Assembly (NCBI RefSeq): GCF_009870125.1
Contig: NC_046680.1
Location: forward strand, 11,408,001 to 11,472,000
Length of the DNA: 64,000 bases
Origin: Drosophila pseudoobscura
Taxonomy: Eukaryota; Arthropoda; Insecta; Diptera; Drosophilidae
Direction: 5' to 3'
Every line of letters starts with the position of its first letter. Positions within the stretch are counted from its first letter, which is position 1. A program made the position numbers and the translations under genes. Below, one piece after another: positions 1 through 11,178 of this stretch. The notes under the pieces are model-generated. The model was not told where the DNA came from. It saw only the letters and a program-made list of their open reading frames with translations, and searched no databases.

Positions 1-2603
1 ATCGACAGACCGTACCTTTTCTTTGGTGAGAAAGAAGTTTTATATTTACTGCTACATATAAAAATGGATTGATTTTAATTGTATAATTCATGCATGTAAC
101 CCCGAACTCTAAACTCTCGTCCATCTCTTCAATGGTACATTCATATCTTTCGTAAATGCACTCAATCTCAATTCTCAATCCCATTCTCAGCAGACAGGCT
201 ATCCTTCCGTCCCTCCCTGGGTACGAGTACCTATGGATTTGCAGAACGTAGCTCTCTCTTGCTCATACAAACATACTATTTATTCAGTAAGCGGTAGTAA
301 TACATACCTGAAATGTACCAGTATTTGTACGTTTTGATAACCCCTCGGGTATAACATTGTGACGAAACCTCTTATCTAACGATAATTCCATCATTTATTA
401 CACCTGGTGACTAGTTAAGACCTTAATATGCGTCTGGGAAAAGCACCGGCCGACTATTCGAGAATTCATGCATGAATTTAATTAGAATAAGTTCAGTTTT
501 ATGTGTAGTATTATTCTATGTTTCTGTATTCGTATCTTGGCTTTTGTCATTGTCTTCGCGTAGTTGCGCATCTGTATGTACTTTTAAGTTTTGTTTACAT
601 TTTGATTGCCACAGCGCTTATTTCTTAGCACAGTTAAGAATCAGGTAAGAGGAGCGAATATATTTAATTTATTACTACCATTTAGTTAATGATTTTACGT
701 TGAGTACTCCTAAAGTGGGCTCGTTTCTCTGCCGTGTCCATTTGGTCAGCTTCCACGCTGATTTTTTGGGATGTTTGCTTGGGTTGATTGTACCGACTGA
801 TTCCACTGAACTGATGCGTGATTCGGAAGAATTCTATACATATTGTTGATAAACATACGTGGAAGATTGCAAGAAACTTGGATACATCGCTGGTCTATGG
901 GCCTATGGGTCCCTGGGAATGTTCTCTCTCTCACCTCCAATGCGTTTTTCACTTTTGTAGGAGTTTAGTTCCCCCTTAAACATTGAGCAAGCAAAGGTAT
1001 TCCAGCAAACCTCCACACAACACACACAACAACACTTTTTACTTGAATGCAATGCCCTGCCAAAATATTACCATAATATTACTTTAATATTTTATGCCAT
1101 CTTAGGTAGTATGGCTTACAGTGTGTACGGCCGCTGTGGGCTATCTGAAGGAGGGACAAACAAAGCGTGCTATCGTGAATTTAGTACTGGGGACATGCTT
1201 TGGTGTCCTGTCCAGTGCGATTTCAGCAGTTATAACATACCATAATGAGGAGAATCGCCCGTTGTCTGGCATTTGCGTCGCAAATCATACCAGCCCCATC
1301 GATGTGCTGGTGCTGATGTGTGACTCGACCTATTCTCTGGTAAGGCAATTTTTAGACCTAAAGGATACTAACTATTGTATGGAAACACTTGTGAATTCCG
1401 TTTCGTTTCTAATTACACTACAACTTTTTTAAGTTTTCAAGTTCTGTAAAGTACATAAAAACCCCCGTAGTGGAATGGTAGATGTATAAGCAGAGAGCCC
1501 TTATTTCTTCTCCCTTCCTTTGTTGTACATACTAATTATTATTCTTTCCTAAAATTAATAGTTTTTTTTTGTTGTTGGAATGCGGTTGGTTTGAAAGCTG
1601 TTGCCAATCAAGAACCAATGTTATGGGACTGCTGTAACGTTCAGTCATTAAACGTGACCTGAGCTTCTGTGTGAGAGCTGTTTAGACTTTTCTTTTTTCT
1701 TATTCTTAGGTTCAGTACTATACGAGTCAGCTTTTATAATGGTTTATCCCAATTCTCGGGCATTCATACCATTAAAATTAAGGTTATATGTATATTCCTA
1801 ATTAATGTTGACATTCCTCGCCTCGCACACATGTAGGTACTAATTTACTAATACTTTCTTGGTTGATGATGCTTGATTATTGTTTTAATGTTTGGTTTTT
1901 GGAATTTTGTATGTTGTCTGCTTGGTGAAAGAGTCTCTCCATTTGCAGGCACATTAAACAGTTTCTCCAAATATATTTCAGATTGGCCAACGTCATGGCG
2001 GCTTTCTTGGCGTCCTCCAAAGGGCACTGGCCAGAGCGTCGCCCCACATTTGGTTTGAGAGAGGCGAGGCAAAGGACCGTCACTTGGTCGCCGAGAGGCT
2101 AAAGCAGCATGTTTCGGACCCAAACAATCCACCAATTCTTATATTCCCGGAGGGAACATGCATCAACAACACATCCGTAATGCAATTTAAAAAGGGAAGC
2201 TTTGAAGTCGGCGGTGTCATATATCCGGTGGCCATAAAGTGCGTACAGTAGCAGATCTGTTGGAAGAATACAATTATGATAATCTCTTGCTCTTTGTTTC
2301 TTAAGGTACGATCCGCGATTTGGCGATGCTTTCTGGAACAGCGCAAAGTATTCGATGATGCAGTATCTTTACATGATGATGACGTCATGGGCAATCGTAT
2401 GCGATGTCTGGTACCTCCCGCCGATGTACAGACAGGATGGAGAGTCCGCGATTGATTTCGCGAACCGTGTGAAGGGTGTTATTGCAAAGCAGGGAGGCTT
2501 AATTGATCTTGTCTGGGACGGACAATTGAAGAGGATGAAACCAAAAAAAGAGTGGAGGGAAATTCAGCAGGTTGAATTTGCGAATCGTTTGAAGGCGGAA
2601 TGA
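1..2603 (+). CDS. Gpat4: Glycerol-3-phosphate acyltransferase 3/4 family, 3' part (5' end outside window)
   Basis: Visible coding exons are 1106-1339, 1982-2238 and 2306-2603 (phases close; TGA at 2601-2603), giving the last 262 residues of a family usually about 450 long. Bases 1-25 end in a good donor (TTTG|GTGAGA) and join in phase to give a hydrophobic run, so they are probably the end of the preceding exon. Family motifs are clear: acyltransferase motif I NHTSPID, the block SPHIWFERGEAKDRH, motif III FPEGTCINNTS, and the tail MMTSWAIVCDVWYLPPM typical of mammalian GPAT3/GPAT4. These ER and lipid-droplet enzymes acylate glycerol-3-phosphate, the first step of glycerolipid synthesis. The His and Asp of HxxxxD are present, so it should be active. 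Product is certain at family level; the symbol rests on similarity and synteny recalled from D. melanogaster. Confidence 0.9.
26..1105 (+). other. Large intron of Gpat4
   Basis: AT-rich sequence between the donor at 26 and the acceptor ending at 1105 (ATCTTAG). I see no exon, repeat family or RNA gene inside. The 68-codon minus-strand frame near 746-952 has no recognisable motif and looks like chance. Confidence 0.6.
1340..1981 (+). other. Intron of Gpat4
   Basis: Donor CTG|GTAAGG at 1340 and acceptor TATATTTCAG ending at 1981; joins TCTCTG to ATTGGC in phase 0. Nothing else seen inside. Confidence 0.8.
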
Positions 2604-5234
2604 TAATAATTTTAATGATAATGAAAATACTTCTACAGTGACTGTAATTTACATACATATACATAATTCGTACATACATAATTTTTTTCTTATTTGTAAT
2701 ATGTATAAATTACGATTAATTATTGCATGGTTTAAATAAAAGATGAAGTCAAATGTAAATAGCTATTCGTACGAGTATATAAACTGATTAAATTATATTT
2801 GATATACTGGTAACCCAGCAAACCAATGTTTATCTCATCTTAAGACGAGTAGTCTGTTACCTTGATGCGAGCCAAGCCGAACTGTGACAATCATTGATTT
2901 CTTTGTTATGTTAAAGCGCTAAGGCAGGTGGGGTCGTCGCGCTTTTTCTCACAGCAATCCCGTACAGAAAGCGACTTCACTCGAAGACTTTTTTGAAGGT
3001 GAGGCCCAGGCTGGTCAAAAAACTGCTACCAGGTCAACGCCCGCTTAAGTTTCTTGAATATTGATATTCTATCATATTGATAGGATAGGTGGTTTAATTG
3101 GGAGTAGTAGGGGGGCATTGTCATAATAAGAGAGTACTCGGCTGTCGACAAAAATTCCTAATAGTTAATGAGCACACCTCGTTCTAGGCACCGTTTTGGG
3201 GCGGAATCAAATTGTAAACGCTTTCAGATGCGTGGTATATTCAATACTTTTTCAGTTCCGAGCACAAGCAGAGCAGAATGTGTTTGTTTTTGTTTTACCT
3301 CACGAGTCATACCCGTAGATCGGATCGTAGATCTGGCCTTCATAAATTGTTAGGCTCATTGCCAATCGCAATTGAGCGATTTACAATTAATAAATACATA
3401 CTTATTTATAGATTTTATATTGTATAGGTATATGTGGGCTGGGCACTGGCACCCCCACCATACCATGCATACATTTGCTGAATTACTGAATTTCGAAGGG
3501 TATCAAGATTATTAATATTTTAATGGCTTCGAATCTGCACAAAACCATTGTTATTTTCCATAAAAACATACATTCAGATGGCAATCAAACACTTGGGGGC
3601 TACATACATATGTGATCCACTTACATATGATGGGACACACATACATACATGTACATATGTATTTACAAACTGGATTATTTGCACACACTGACCATATGAT
3701 CTTACGTGTGTGTATGCATGTACATACATGTATGTGGGTAGGTATGTACATATTTACATATATTCGATCGATCACATCGGATAGATAGATCGCTGAGCAG
3801 TGGAAAATATGTGCACATACTTGTAGGTTTGTATGTTTGTATGTACTTAATTACGAACGGATTTAAACATGGCCTTTTGACCCCGTTCGTATCGGTCTGC
3901 ATTTCACATACTCGCACATATCTAAATTTATTCGTTATATGTCCATACATACATCCTACTCCCTCAAATCTGAAAACATATACATATATATGTATGTATG
4001 TATATTGTACAGTGTGTATCTACATACATATGTATGTATCTATAAAGCCAGATGAACAGATGAATCTCTGTTTTGTTTTTATTGTATCTTTTCCTTATTG
4101 TATGCTCGTATGAATTTAGGAAATGAAAAGCCCCAAAAAGATATGTACATATGTATGTATGCACATACAATGTACAACAAACACATGTAAATATTTCAAT
4201 ATTTCAATATGAACAAATGTATGCGTAAGGTATTTATTTATGGAACTGGGTTGAGCAGTTATGAGTTATTTATATATTTTTAGAGACGCCTAAAATAAGG
4301 CCATGAATGTACTTTGATACATATCCTATGTATGCATGTATGTATGTATGTACATATTTATAGACTAAGCACCACCACCGTATGTACATAAATACATATA
4401 GATGTACGTACATATATATTCTATAGTCGCTATAGTCGCTATAGTATAGGTTAGTGTGCGTGCAGACAGCTAATAAATTGTCCGTTGTGCAGAATTACTT
4501 TGATACACGTACGGACACACACCACACTTTCAGATACAATTTGCATATGCAATTAATATACATAAATAGTTATATGCAAAAATATATTTAGAATCTTATG
4601 GATCAATATATGGAACTACTTGCACCGACATACAGAATGCGAAATCCCATTGTTTCGAAATAGCAGAGTGTACGTGGGTCCATTGTCTGGGAGCTGAAAG
4701 TTACTATGTTGCTACCGCCCTGAGTGGGAGGGGTGTAGCTGTAGCAGTAGCAGTAGCATTAGCCGAAAGCGATGCGATGTACACATAAATGTGTACATAC
4801 ATACCATGAACATGTATTGCATGATAAATAATGATATATTCAGAAAGTGCTGTTTTTATTACGCAAACTGTATTTTCTTAGTTGTGCCGTGTGCATCCAC
4901 AAATATAGACTACCTGTGTACAGAATCTTTCCAGTCTAGTCCGCGGCATTTCCGACGAATAGGAACTACTTCACAGAGTACCTCCGAAGGTATACATCAC
5001 ATCACATCCATATATATGTACATATATGTATATATGTACACACGCATCGTACGCTAGCGCAGTTACATATACATATACATATACATAAAGTTCTTTTCTG
5101 CCTCTGCCCGTGGGATATTACTGAAACGCTGCCAACTCGCATTGGCCATCCAAAATCAATTGCATTTAACCGAAGTTTTTGCCTGTCTTTGCCTTCCCTC
5201 TCCCCCGCAGACATACACAAACACACACATCAAA
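2604..5234. other. Gpat4 3' UTR and Mlp60A 5' region, microsatellite-rich
   Basis: The first part holds the Gpat4 3' UTR (AATAAA-like signals near 2735-2740). From about 3600 to 4450 and again at 4980-5090 the sequence is dominated by degenerate TACATA/TATGTATG repeats. A pyrimidine-rich acceptor CTCTCCCCCGCAG ends near 5210, just before the Mlp60A ATG, so Mlp60A has an upstream non-coding exon, probably in the 4800-4990 stretch; I cannot fix its TSS. No coding gene seen. Confidence 0.55.
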
Positions 5235-7816
5235 ATGCCTTTTGTTCCCGTGGAAACTCCCAAGTGCCCAGCCTGCGGAAAGTCGGTCTATGCCGCTGAG
5301 GAGCGCGTTGCTGGTGGCTACAAATTCCATAAAACATGCTTCAAGTGCAGTAAGTATTGCGAGAATCCATAAACCAGAACTATGGCCTCGATCGAATCGA
5401 TCTTTGCCTGGAGCAACATGGCATAACGTTTTGCTTCTTCGTTCCGTTTAATCACAAAAGGCATGTGCAACAAGGCTCTGGACTCCACAAACTGCACCGA
5501 GCATGAAAAGGAACTGTTCTGCAAAAACTGCCACGGACGCAAATACGGACCCAAGGGTTACGGTTTCGGTGGTGGTGCCGGTTGCCTGTCCATGGACACT
5601 GGCTCTCACCTCAACAGAGAGTAAGGACTAAAATAAAATATGTTTTGTATGAAAAGTGTCAAATTCCTTGAATTAAATGTGTAGTTTTGCTTGCTATTAG
5701 AACCTGTATGTTTTACATGTTGTTTTATTTGTTCTACTGCATTCCCCCATGGATACACCTCGTCTATGAACTTGTCACCTTTGTGCCCATACATTTCTGC
5801 GAGTATGGTATGGGATGGTACTCCCGATCTGAACACCTTTTATGTATACCTTTTGTTATTTGTCCAAATATACACAATGTATTTTATGGTAAAAAAAAAC
5901 TCAATTCAATAATAAAATGTAAAAATGTAACGGGAAAAACTAATAGAATTCAAAATCTTTTGTTCTGTCTTTTGTTCTTTGGTAAATATTGTTTCTCCCA
6001 ATGACCTTGCGGTGGTCCCCAAATCTGTTGCTAAGGTCTGTCTTCGTTGATGTTTTTTGTTTGTATCAGCAGTGCCATATAATGAGAATCATCCCCTGTT
6101 GAATGTACAATTATGTATTGTAGTGGTACTCGTACTCGCTTAATTGAGGAAGGCATCTGAATCACTCACCTCACTGAATCATTATAGCTTTGTTCCACCG
6201 AAAATTCCGCCAAAAGCGCCCGATGGTGAGGGCTGTCCCAGGTGTGGCATATATGTTTATGCAGCGGAGCAAATGCTTGCCAGAGGGAAGGTAAGCCTTA
6301 GGGTATGGTGTGTTCTTGGGCAACAGACACTTAGACATACATATGTATATGTATGATTATTAAAATCAATTCTTTATGAATGCCTTCTCCGAGTATGATT
6401 TCAAAGAGCTTTCATTACGATTTTCAGGGGTACCATCGCAGATGCTTCAAGTGCGTACAGTGTAACAAGACACTAGACTCCACTCTTCACTGTGACGGTC
6501 CTGATAAAGATATATACTGTCGAGGTACTTTTCACTTTCAATTGTTTACAGCTTACGGACAGCTTTTGGGGCTGTTTGGGGTTCAGAGTGTATCAACAAG
6601 TATCATTTTACAGGATGTTATGCTCCAAAGTTTGGAACCAGAGGCTATGGCCAGCTGAATGGCTTAATGTCCGACATTCAAGACTGCGAAAGGCAAAGGT
6701 ACGACTCATTCGTGATGAAGTTAGAGTTTCATTTGGCTGTTGACATTTATGGCTTTGGTTTATTAACATTGGGCATGCCATTGGCCTCATATTTATAGTG
6801 AAATGGCTCCGAAAACCGCTGCCATAAACGTGGAACAAATTCAGGCACCACTGGGAGAGGGATGTCCGAGATGTGGAGGTGTTGTTTTTGCCGCGGAGCA
6901 GGTCCTGTCGAAGGGGAGGCCCTGGCATAGGAAGTGCTTCAAGTGTCGGGACTGCACAAAGACCCTCGACTCCATCATTGCGTGCGACGGCCCGGACAAC
7001 GATGTCTACTGCAAAACGTGCTATGGCAAAAAGTGGGGGCCGCATGGATATGGCTTTGCATGTGGATATGGTTTCCTTCAAACCGATGGAATTAGGTGGG
7101 TATGGGTAGTCCACTTCTACACGATATAATTGTCCAACTACAAACCTATCCCATGGCCTTCCCCTAGTGAAGGCGTATCGCAGCGACCCTTCGTGTGTCC
7201 CGATACGACATCGATCAAGGCGCCCGAAGGCGAGGGATGCCCGCGCTGTGGCGGAGCCGTTTTCGCCGCCGAGCTGCAGCTGTCCAAGGGGAAGATGTGG
7301 CACAGGCAGTGCTTCAGCTGTGCCAGGTGCCACCGACCCCTGGACTCGGTCCTGGCCTGCGACGGTCCAGATGATAACATCTACTGCAAGCTGTGCTACG
7401 CGAAACTGTACGGCCCCAAGGGCGTTGGATACGGTCACACCCCAGCTCTAGTCTCCACCAGCTACGAATATACGCCCACCAGGTATGGAACCCTTCATCA
7501 CTATCGGCAAAACCGATTGTACATAATTTTCCGTGTCTTTTTCAGTTGGGGACAGCTTAACCGCTGCGGTGGCCAATCGGAGGACGGATGTCCCCGTTGC
7601 GGATACATCGTGTTTGCGGCCGAGCAGATGAAGAGCAAAAACAGCATATGGCACAAGCTGTGCTTCTACTGCTCGGGCTGCCGAAAGTATCTGGACTCGA
7701 CTAACCTAAACGATGGTCCCGATGGCAACATCTACTGCCGATCCTGCTACGGCAAGAACTACGGACCGAAAGGCGTGGGCTATGGAATCGGGGCTGGCAC
7801 GTTGACCATGGCCTAA
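5235..7816 (+). CDS. Mlp60A: Muscle LIM protein, short (1 LIM) and long (5 LIM) isoforms
   Basis: Short form: exons 5235-5349 and 5461-5624, 92 aa, one LIM domain ([14 protein letters not shown], then [17 protein letters not shown]), the classic CRP-type LIM plus glycine-rich tail. Long form: 5235-5349, 5461-5620, 6188-6290, 6428-6524, 6614-6698, 6799-7095, 7168-7482, 7546-7816, all phases closing, 480 aa. It adds four more CPRCG-type LIM domains: LIM2 spread over three exons (6188-6698), LIM3, LIM4 and LIM5 one exon each. All eight zinc ligands look present in each. CRP/MLP proteins bind actin and alpha-actinin at Z-discs and act in muscle differentiation. The stop of the short form (5622-5624) lies in the donor used by the long form, so splicing at 5621 decides the isoform. 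Similar to five-LIM Mlp84B. A poly(A) signal is at 8154-8159. Confidence 0.92.
5618..5625 (+). promoter_or_regulatory. Mlp60A: Splice donor overlapping the short-isoform stop codon of Mlp60A
   Basis: The sequence AGA GAG TAA GG reads as Arg-Glu-stop if unspliced, while GAGA|GTAAGG is a good 5' splice site (GT at 5621-5622). Spliced to the acceptor at 6187 it continues as Asp-Phe-Val-Pro into LIM2. Unspliced RNA can end at poly(A) signals AATAAA at 5632-5637 or 5911-5916. Confidence 0.8.
5625..6187 (+). other. Mlp60A alternative region: 3' UTR of short form, intron of long form
   Basis: No coding sense is seen. Two AATAAA signals (5632, 5911) fit a 3' UTR for the 92-aa isoform; the stretch ends in the acceptor ATTATAG used by the long isoform. 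Confidence 0.6.
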
Positions 7817-8288
7817 CGGGTACGGTGTGGAGCCAAAAAAGTGTACTTTTATAAGACTGGACCAGTAATCCAACCAGCTCCAAATGGATATTGAAGTTTC
7901 AGTCTTTAAATGAACACTTTAGAGGAGGTAGACCCACAAATATTCGGATTTATTTTAATCAAACTACTGCACGAGTAGTATTGTATTTCTCGGAATAGTT
8001 TCCTTTTGGATGATGTATGGGATCAAAGCTCCAAAGCCATACATATTTATTCAACTAAGCGTCGTTGGTGGTTATTAATATTAGAACTACAGATGGTGTA
8101 CATCCTTCAAGTATCTTTACAAGCGAAATCGATATGTATGTATTGGCGGTCGAAATAAACGAAATATATATTCTGAAATGCTATGAAACAACGAAAATAT
8201 ACAAGTTGTTTACTTTCAGAGAGTGTTAGACCCAGAAAGCACAGTTTGTTTTTATAACATGGAACGTTTTTTTTCAAGAAATCTTTAT
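7817..8288. other. Convergent 3' region between Mlp60A and the esterase-like gene
   Basis: Mlp60A 3' UTR with AATAAA at 8154-8159, then the 3' flank of the minus-strand gene. Nothing else seen. Confidence 0.5.
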
Positions 8289-10217
8289 TTAAAATATCTT
8301 AACAAGTATAGAAATAGTAGATAGTATTGTAATGGTTTTTGGGATAATCAATAAGCTACCTGAGCTTGTGGAATTACAGCAATCGGCTGAATAATATAGA
8401 ATTCTGGGGTACAACGATTTCCAAAAGTTGATTCTCTGATTTTGGAGTAAATTATCCGTATTGAAGTTCTCGTCGATCAACAGAACCGAATCATTGCTGG
8501 GAGTCATTGCATTCCACTTGACGTATACGTTGGACTTGGTAGGGTTCGAGGTTTTCGCAAAGTTTGCCCATAGGGTCATGATAATTTCGGCAATTTTCTT
8601 GTCGGTAGACTTCCACTCCACGGAGTTTGTCATATATGGGTTGCCCCAGACGAAGACCTGATCGAAATACTTAGGCACGTTTATCCAACTGGGAAGATCC
8701 TGAAGCACGCTCTTGGGGCGTGTCTTGAACAGGTAGCTGTAAACGTGCTGATCCTTGCTTATCATGTCTGTAAACATTTGCATCGGCGTGATATAGAACT
8801 TTTCGGTGTGGGCACTGATTATATGTTTGTTCGCCTTTCTCATATCGTTATCCGTCTCGTTGTTGTACATAAAATGGATTGCCTCCGAGATCAATTCGTA
8901 GTTGGAGCACCATTCGTAGTTCTTGACCAGCTTATGCATATCATTCACTGCTATGTCGTTGAAGAAACCCTCCAGGTCGGCGGCGCTGATTTCTGCATCG
9001 AGATTATCCTTGAATAAGGTCAACACTTCTTCCATGTCGGTTACTCCAATGATGACCGGCACCTTGTGATAGCTCCCCCTCTTGAACAAAATCTCTGGCT
9101 GGTTTTCGATGAACGGATATGAGGTGTTACTCAATCCAAAGTCCAAAACAGGACCCCAACTCACGGAGGGAAGGTTCTCGGAGAGTCGCTTTCCGTCAAT
9201 TTTCTTGAGGCACTGCATAAACATAGACGTGGGCCTGCGTGGACAGCCGAAAGTGCTCGAAACCTGGTCCAACGAGCCTTCGTAGTCCGATGGTAGTTTC
9301 ACAGAGTTAAGTGGATTGCCCGACATTATAATAGCCTTATGGAAGCCCCCCTTCGACCACTCGCCCGAGGTCATGTGCAGTGCCACGCTTATTGCTCCGG
9401 CATCGTGCCCCATGAGGGTGATGCGATTTGTGTCGCCACCGAAGAAGTTGATGTTCTTTTTGACCCAATACAAGGCTGCTGCCTGATCCATTAGTCCATA
9501 ATTTCCCTGGGCTTCGCCATCGTCGGTTGTAAAAAATCCGAAAATGTTAAGCCGATACGAAAAGGTTACAACAATCACCTTTTGCTTAAAGACCAATTGA
9601 AATGGGTTCACATCAGCAGGGCTTCCGGTGGAGAAGTCCCCTGAATGGATCCACACAACGACTGCATATCCATTAATTTCAGGCAATCCTGAAAATGTGA
9701 AAAGAAAATGGAAGAAATGGAATTTTGAATACTTAAAAACTTAGGAAAGATAATAATGATTAAATAATTATAATAACTTTCACATTGACAATTACCACTC
9801 ACCATCAGGTACAAAAACATTCAGATACAAACAGTTCTCTTCGTATTTCCTGGCACTGCCTGATTCCTGATTGGTATCGGAGGACAAGATTTTCAGGATT
9901 TGGTCGGTTTCTTTACCCATGGAAGGCATTGGATTTTGCAAGCAGTCCGCTCCGAATGAGGTTGCGTTAAAAATTCCCTTCCAGGGTGTTAGTTCGATAT
10001 CTGGAGGGGAAAATCTTCTAGCATGGGCATAGCGAATACCGAGATAAGCTTTAATATTTTGGGTTCGAAACATTTTCAAATATGTTCCAGATATGACTCC
10101 ATTGCCCGGAATATGGATGAACGGAGCATCCACACATAGCACGTATATACAAAAAAAGCTACTAACTAAATGGAAAAAAAAGGCTAAAAATGTTAGGAAA
10201 TTCCTTTTGCACTTCAT
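8289..10217 (-). CDS. Carboxylesterase-fold membrane protein lacking catalytic residues
   Basis: Two exons, 9803-10217 and 8289-9688, phase 1, 604 aa. The N-terminus is a strong signal peptide or anchor (about residues 8-30, FLTFLAFFFHLVSSFFCIYV). The body is a type-B carboxylesterase/cholinesterase domain: KAYLGIRYA, ENCLYLNVFVPDG, YRLNIFGFF, GNYGLMDQAAALYWVKKNI, FFGGD. The nucleophile elbow, normally GESAG, reads GHDAG here, so the serine is gone; the region that should carry the catalytic His reads FVWGNPYM, and the oxyanion GGG is replaced. It should therefore not hydrolyse esters and resembles the adhesion-type members (neurotactin, glutactin, gliotactin). The C-terminus ends in a hydrophobic stretch after CCNSTSSG, compatible with a GPI signal (inference). 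Function unknown; role in adhesion is a guess from the fold group. Confidence 0.85.
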
Positions 10218-10724
10218 TTTCCGTACGTATCCTTCACATCTTTCTATGTTTTGAAGTTAAACGACACTGTTCAAATCCTGCACGACACGCGAGCCTCTTG
10301 TTGCTATGGTGAAAATACACAAAAAAATATTGTTGCTAGGATTTTGTAACTATGGTAGTCGTCATCGTCATCCATCTCGCCTTCCTCTGCTCTGCGGTTG
10401 TGTTTATTTATTTCGGCTACGTCAGCCACCAGAATGCTGTTAACCCATTGTTACCGTTGGCCCCACTCTGTAGCCAACATAAAGTGTCCCGACCCAAGAA
10501 ATAATTGCAAATATTATACTACTATTATTCATACTATGGCTAAAAAGGATCTCCATTAACGATCTAGAACCATTAGACAATCAAATAATGCTTTGCAAGC
10601 TGATGTTGAAAAAACACAAAAAAACTTTATAAATATACTTTTGGAAACAAATTCAAAAGGTAGTAACTCATTGATTATATATCAGTCTAACACAAAGCCT
10701 CAACAAACTGCGTAGCTTATCAAA
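10218..10724. other. Divergent promoter region, esterase-like gene (-) and Mic10-like gene (+)
   Basis: 507 nt between two oppositely directed start codons; no coding sense and no recognised element beyond AT-rich sequence. Confidence 0.5.
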
Positions 10725-10985
10725 ATGAGTAAAGATCAGAAATCTTTGGAGGCGAAGAAATTGGAAGCAGCTCGCGTGGCAGAGTCATCTAGCAAGACCA
10801 ATGACAAATGCATTACAGACTTTCTTATGAAGGGTGCCAGCGGCTTGATAATCGGCACTGTATTCACAGTATTTTTCACACGGCCCCGAACATATCCGAT
10901 CTGGTTGGGCTTGGGTGTTGGCATGGGCCTGGCCTACGACTGCTGCCAGAAACGGTTGGCCACCGTGGATGATAATCAACGATAA
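10725..10985 (+). CDS. MICOS complex subunit Mic10-like
   Basis: Single-exon 86-aa frame. Mic10 (DUF543) proteins are small inner-mitochondrial-membrane hairpins that shape cristae junctions. The hallmarks are visible: a charged N-terminal third, first membrane segment around residues 36-52 (GASGLIIGTVFTVFFT), a short RPRTYP turn, and a second segment with the diagnostic GxGxGxG (GLGVGMGLAY, about residues 64-73), followed by a conserved Cys pair. N-terminus is about 10 residues longer than vertebrate Mic10. Drosophila has several Mic10 paralogues and I cannot say which this is, so no symbol is given. The stop TAA overlaps the ATG of another small frame downstream (next entry). Confidence 0.85.
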   Translation: MSKDQKSLEAKKLEAARVAESSSKTNDKCITDFLMKGASGLIIGTVFTVFFTRPRTYPIWLGLGVGMGLAYDCCQKRLATVDDNQR

Positions 10986-11178
10986 TGACACGTACGCAGA
11001 ATGAACACAGGCGAGTAAATCTAATGATATTCATCACGTACTTTTTGAAGGGGACTAACAAAAGAGTTTTATTTACAGCAGACCAGACGATGCTTTGTAC
11101 CACAAAAAGAAAGTCCATTATGTGGTAGAGGCTCCCTCCAAAAGCGCTGTTTTGGTCCCGTCCCTAACTAACTGCTAA
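10985..11178 (+). CDS. Putative second cistron: 41-aa basic micropeptide, GC-AG intron
   Basis: ATG at 10985-10987 shares its A with the Mic10-like stop (TAATG). Exon 1 is 10985-11010, exon 2 is 11079-11178 (TAA at 11176-11178). The intron of 68 nt starts with CAG|GCGAGT, a perfect donor apart from GC, and ends in TTTACAG. The product begins MTRTQNEHSRPDD and continues DALYHKKKVHYVV, ending SLTNC; it has no membrane segment and no family I know. Codon use in exon 2 looks ordinary for fly genes. An alternative GT donor at 11015 gives a different, less convincing Cys/Arg-rich tail. If transcribed with the Mic10-like frame it is dicistronic and would need termination-reinitiation. Evidence is arrangement only. 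Confidence 0.4.

Noticed and set aside
6608-7438. 276-codon minus-strand frame across Mlp60A LIM exons
   Set aside because: Crosses introns with well-supported splice sites on the plus strand; no motif.
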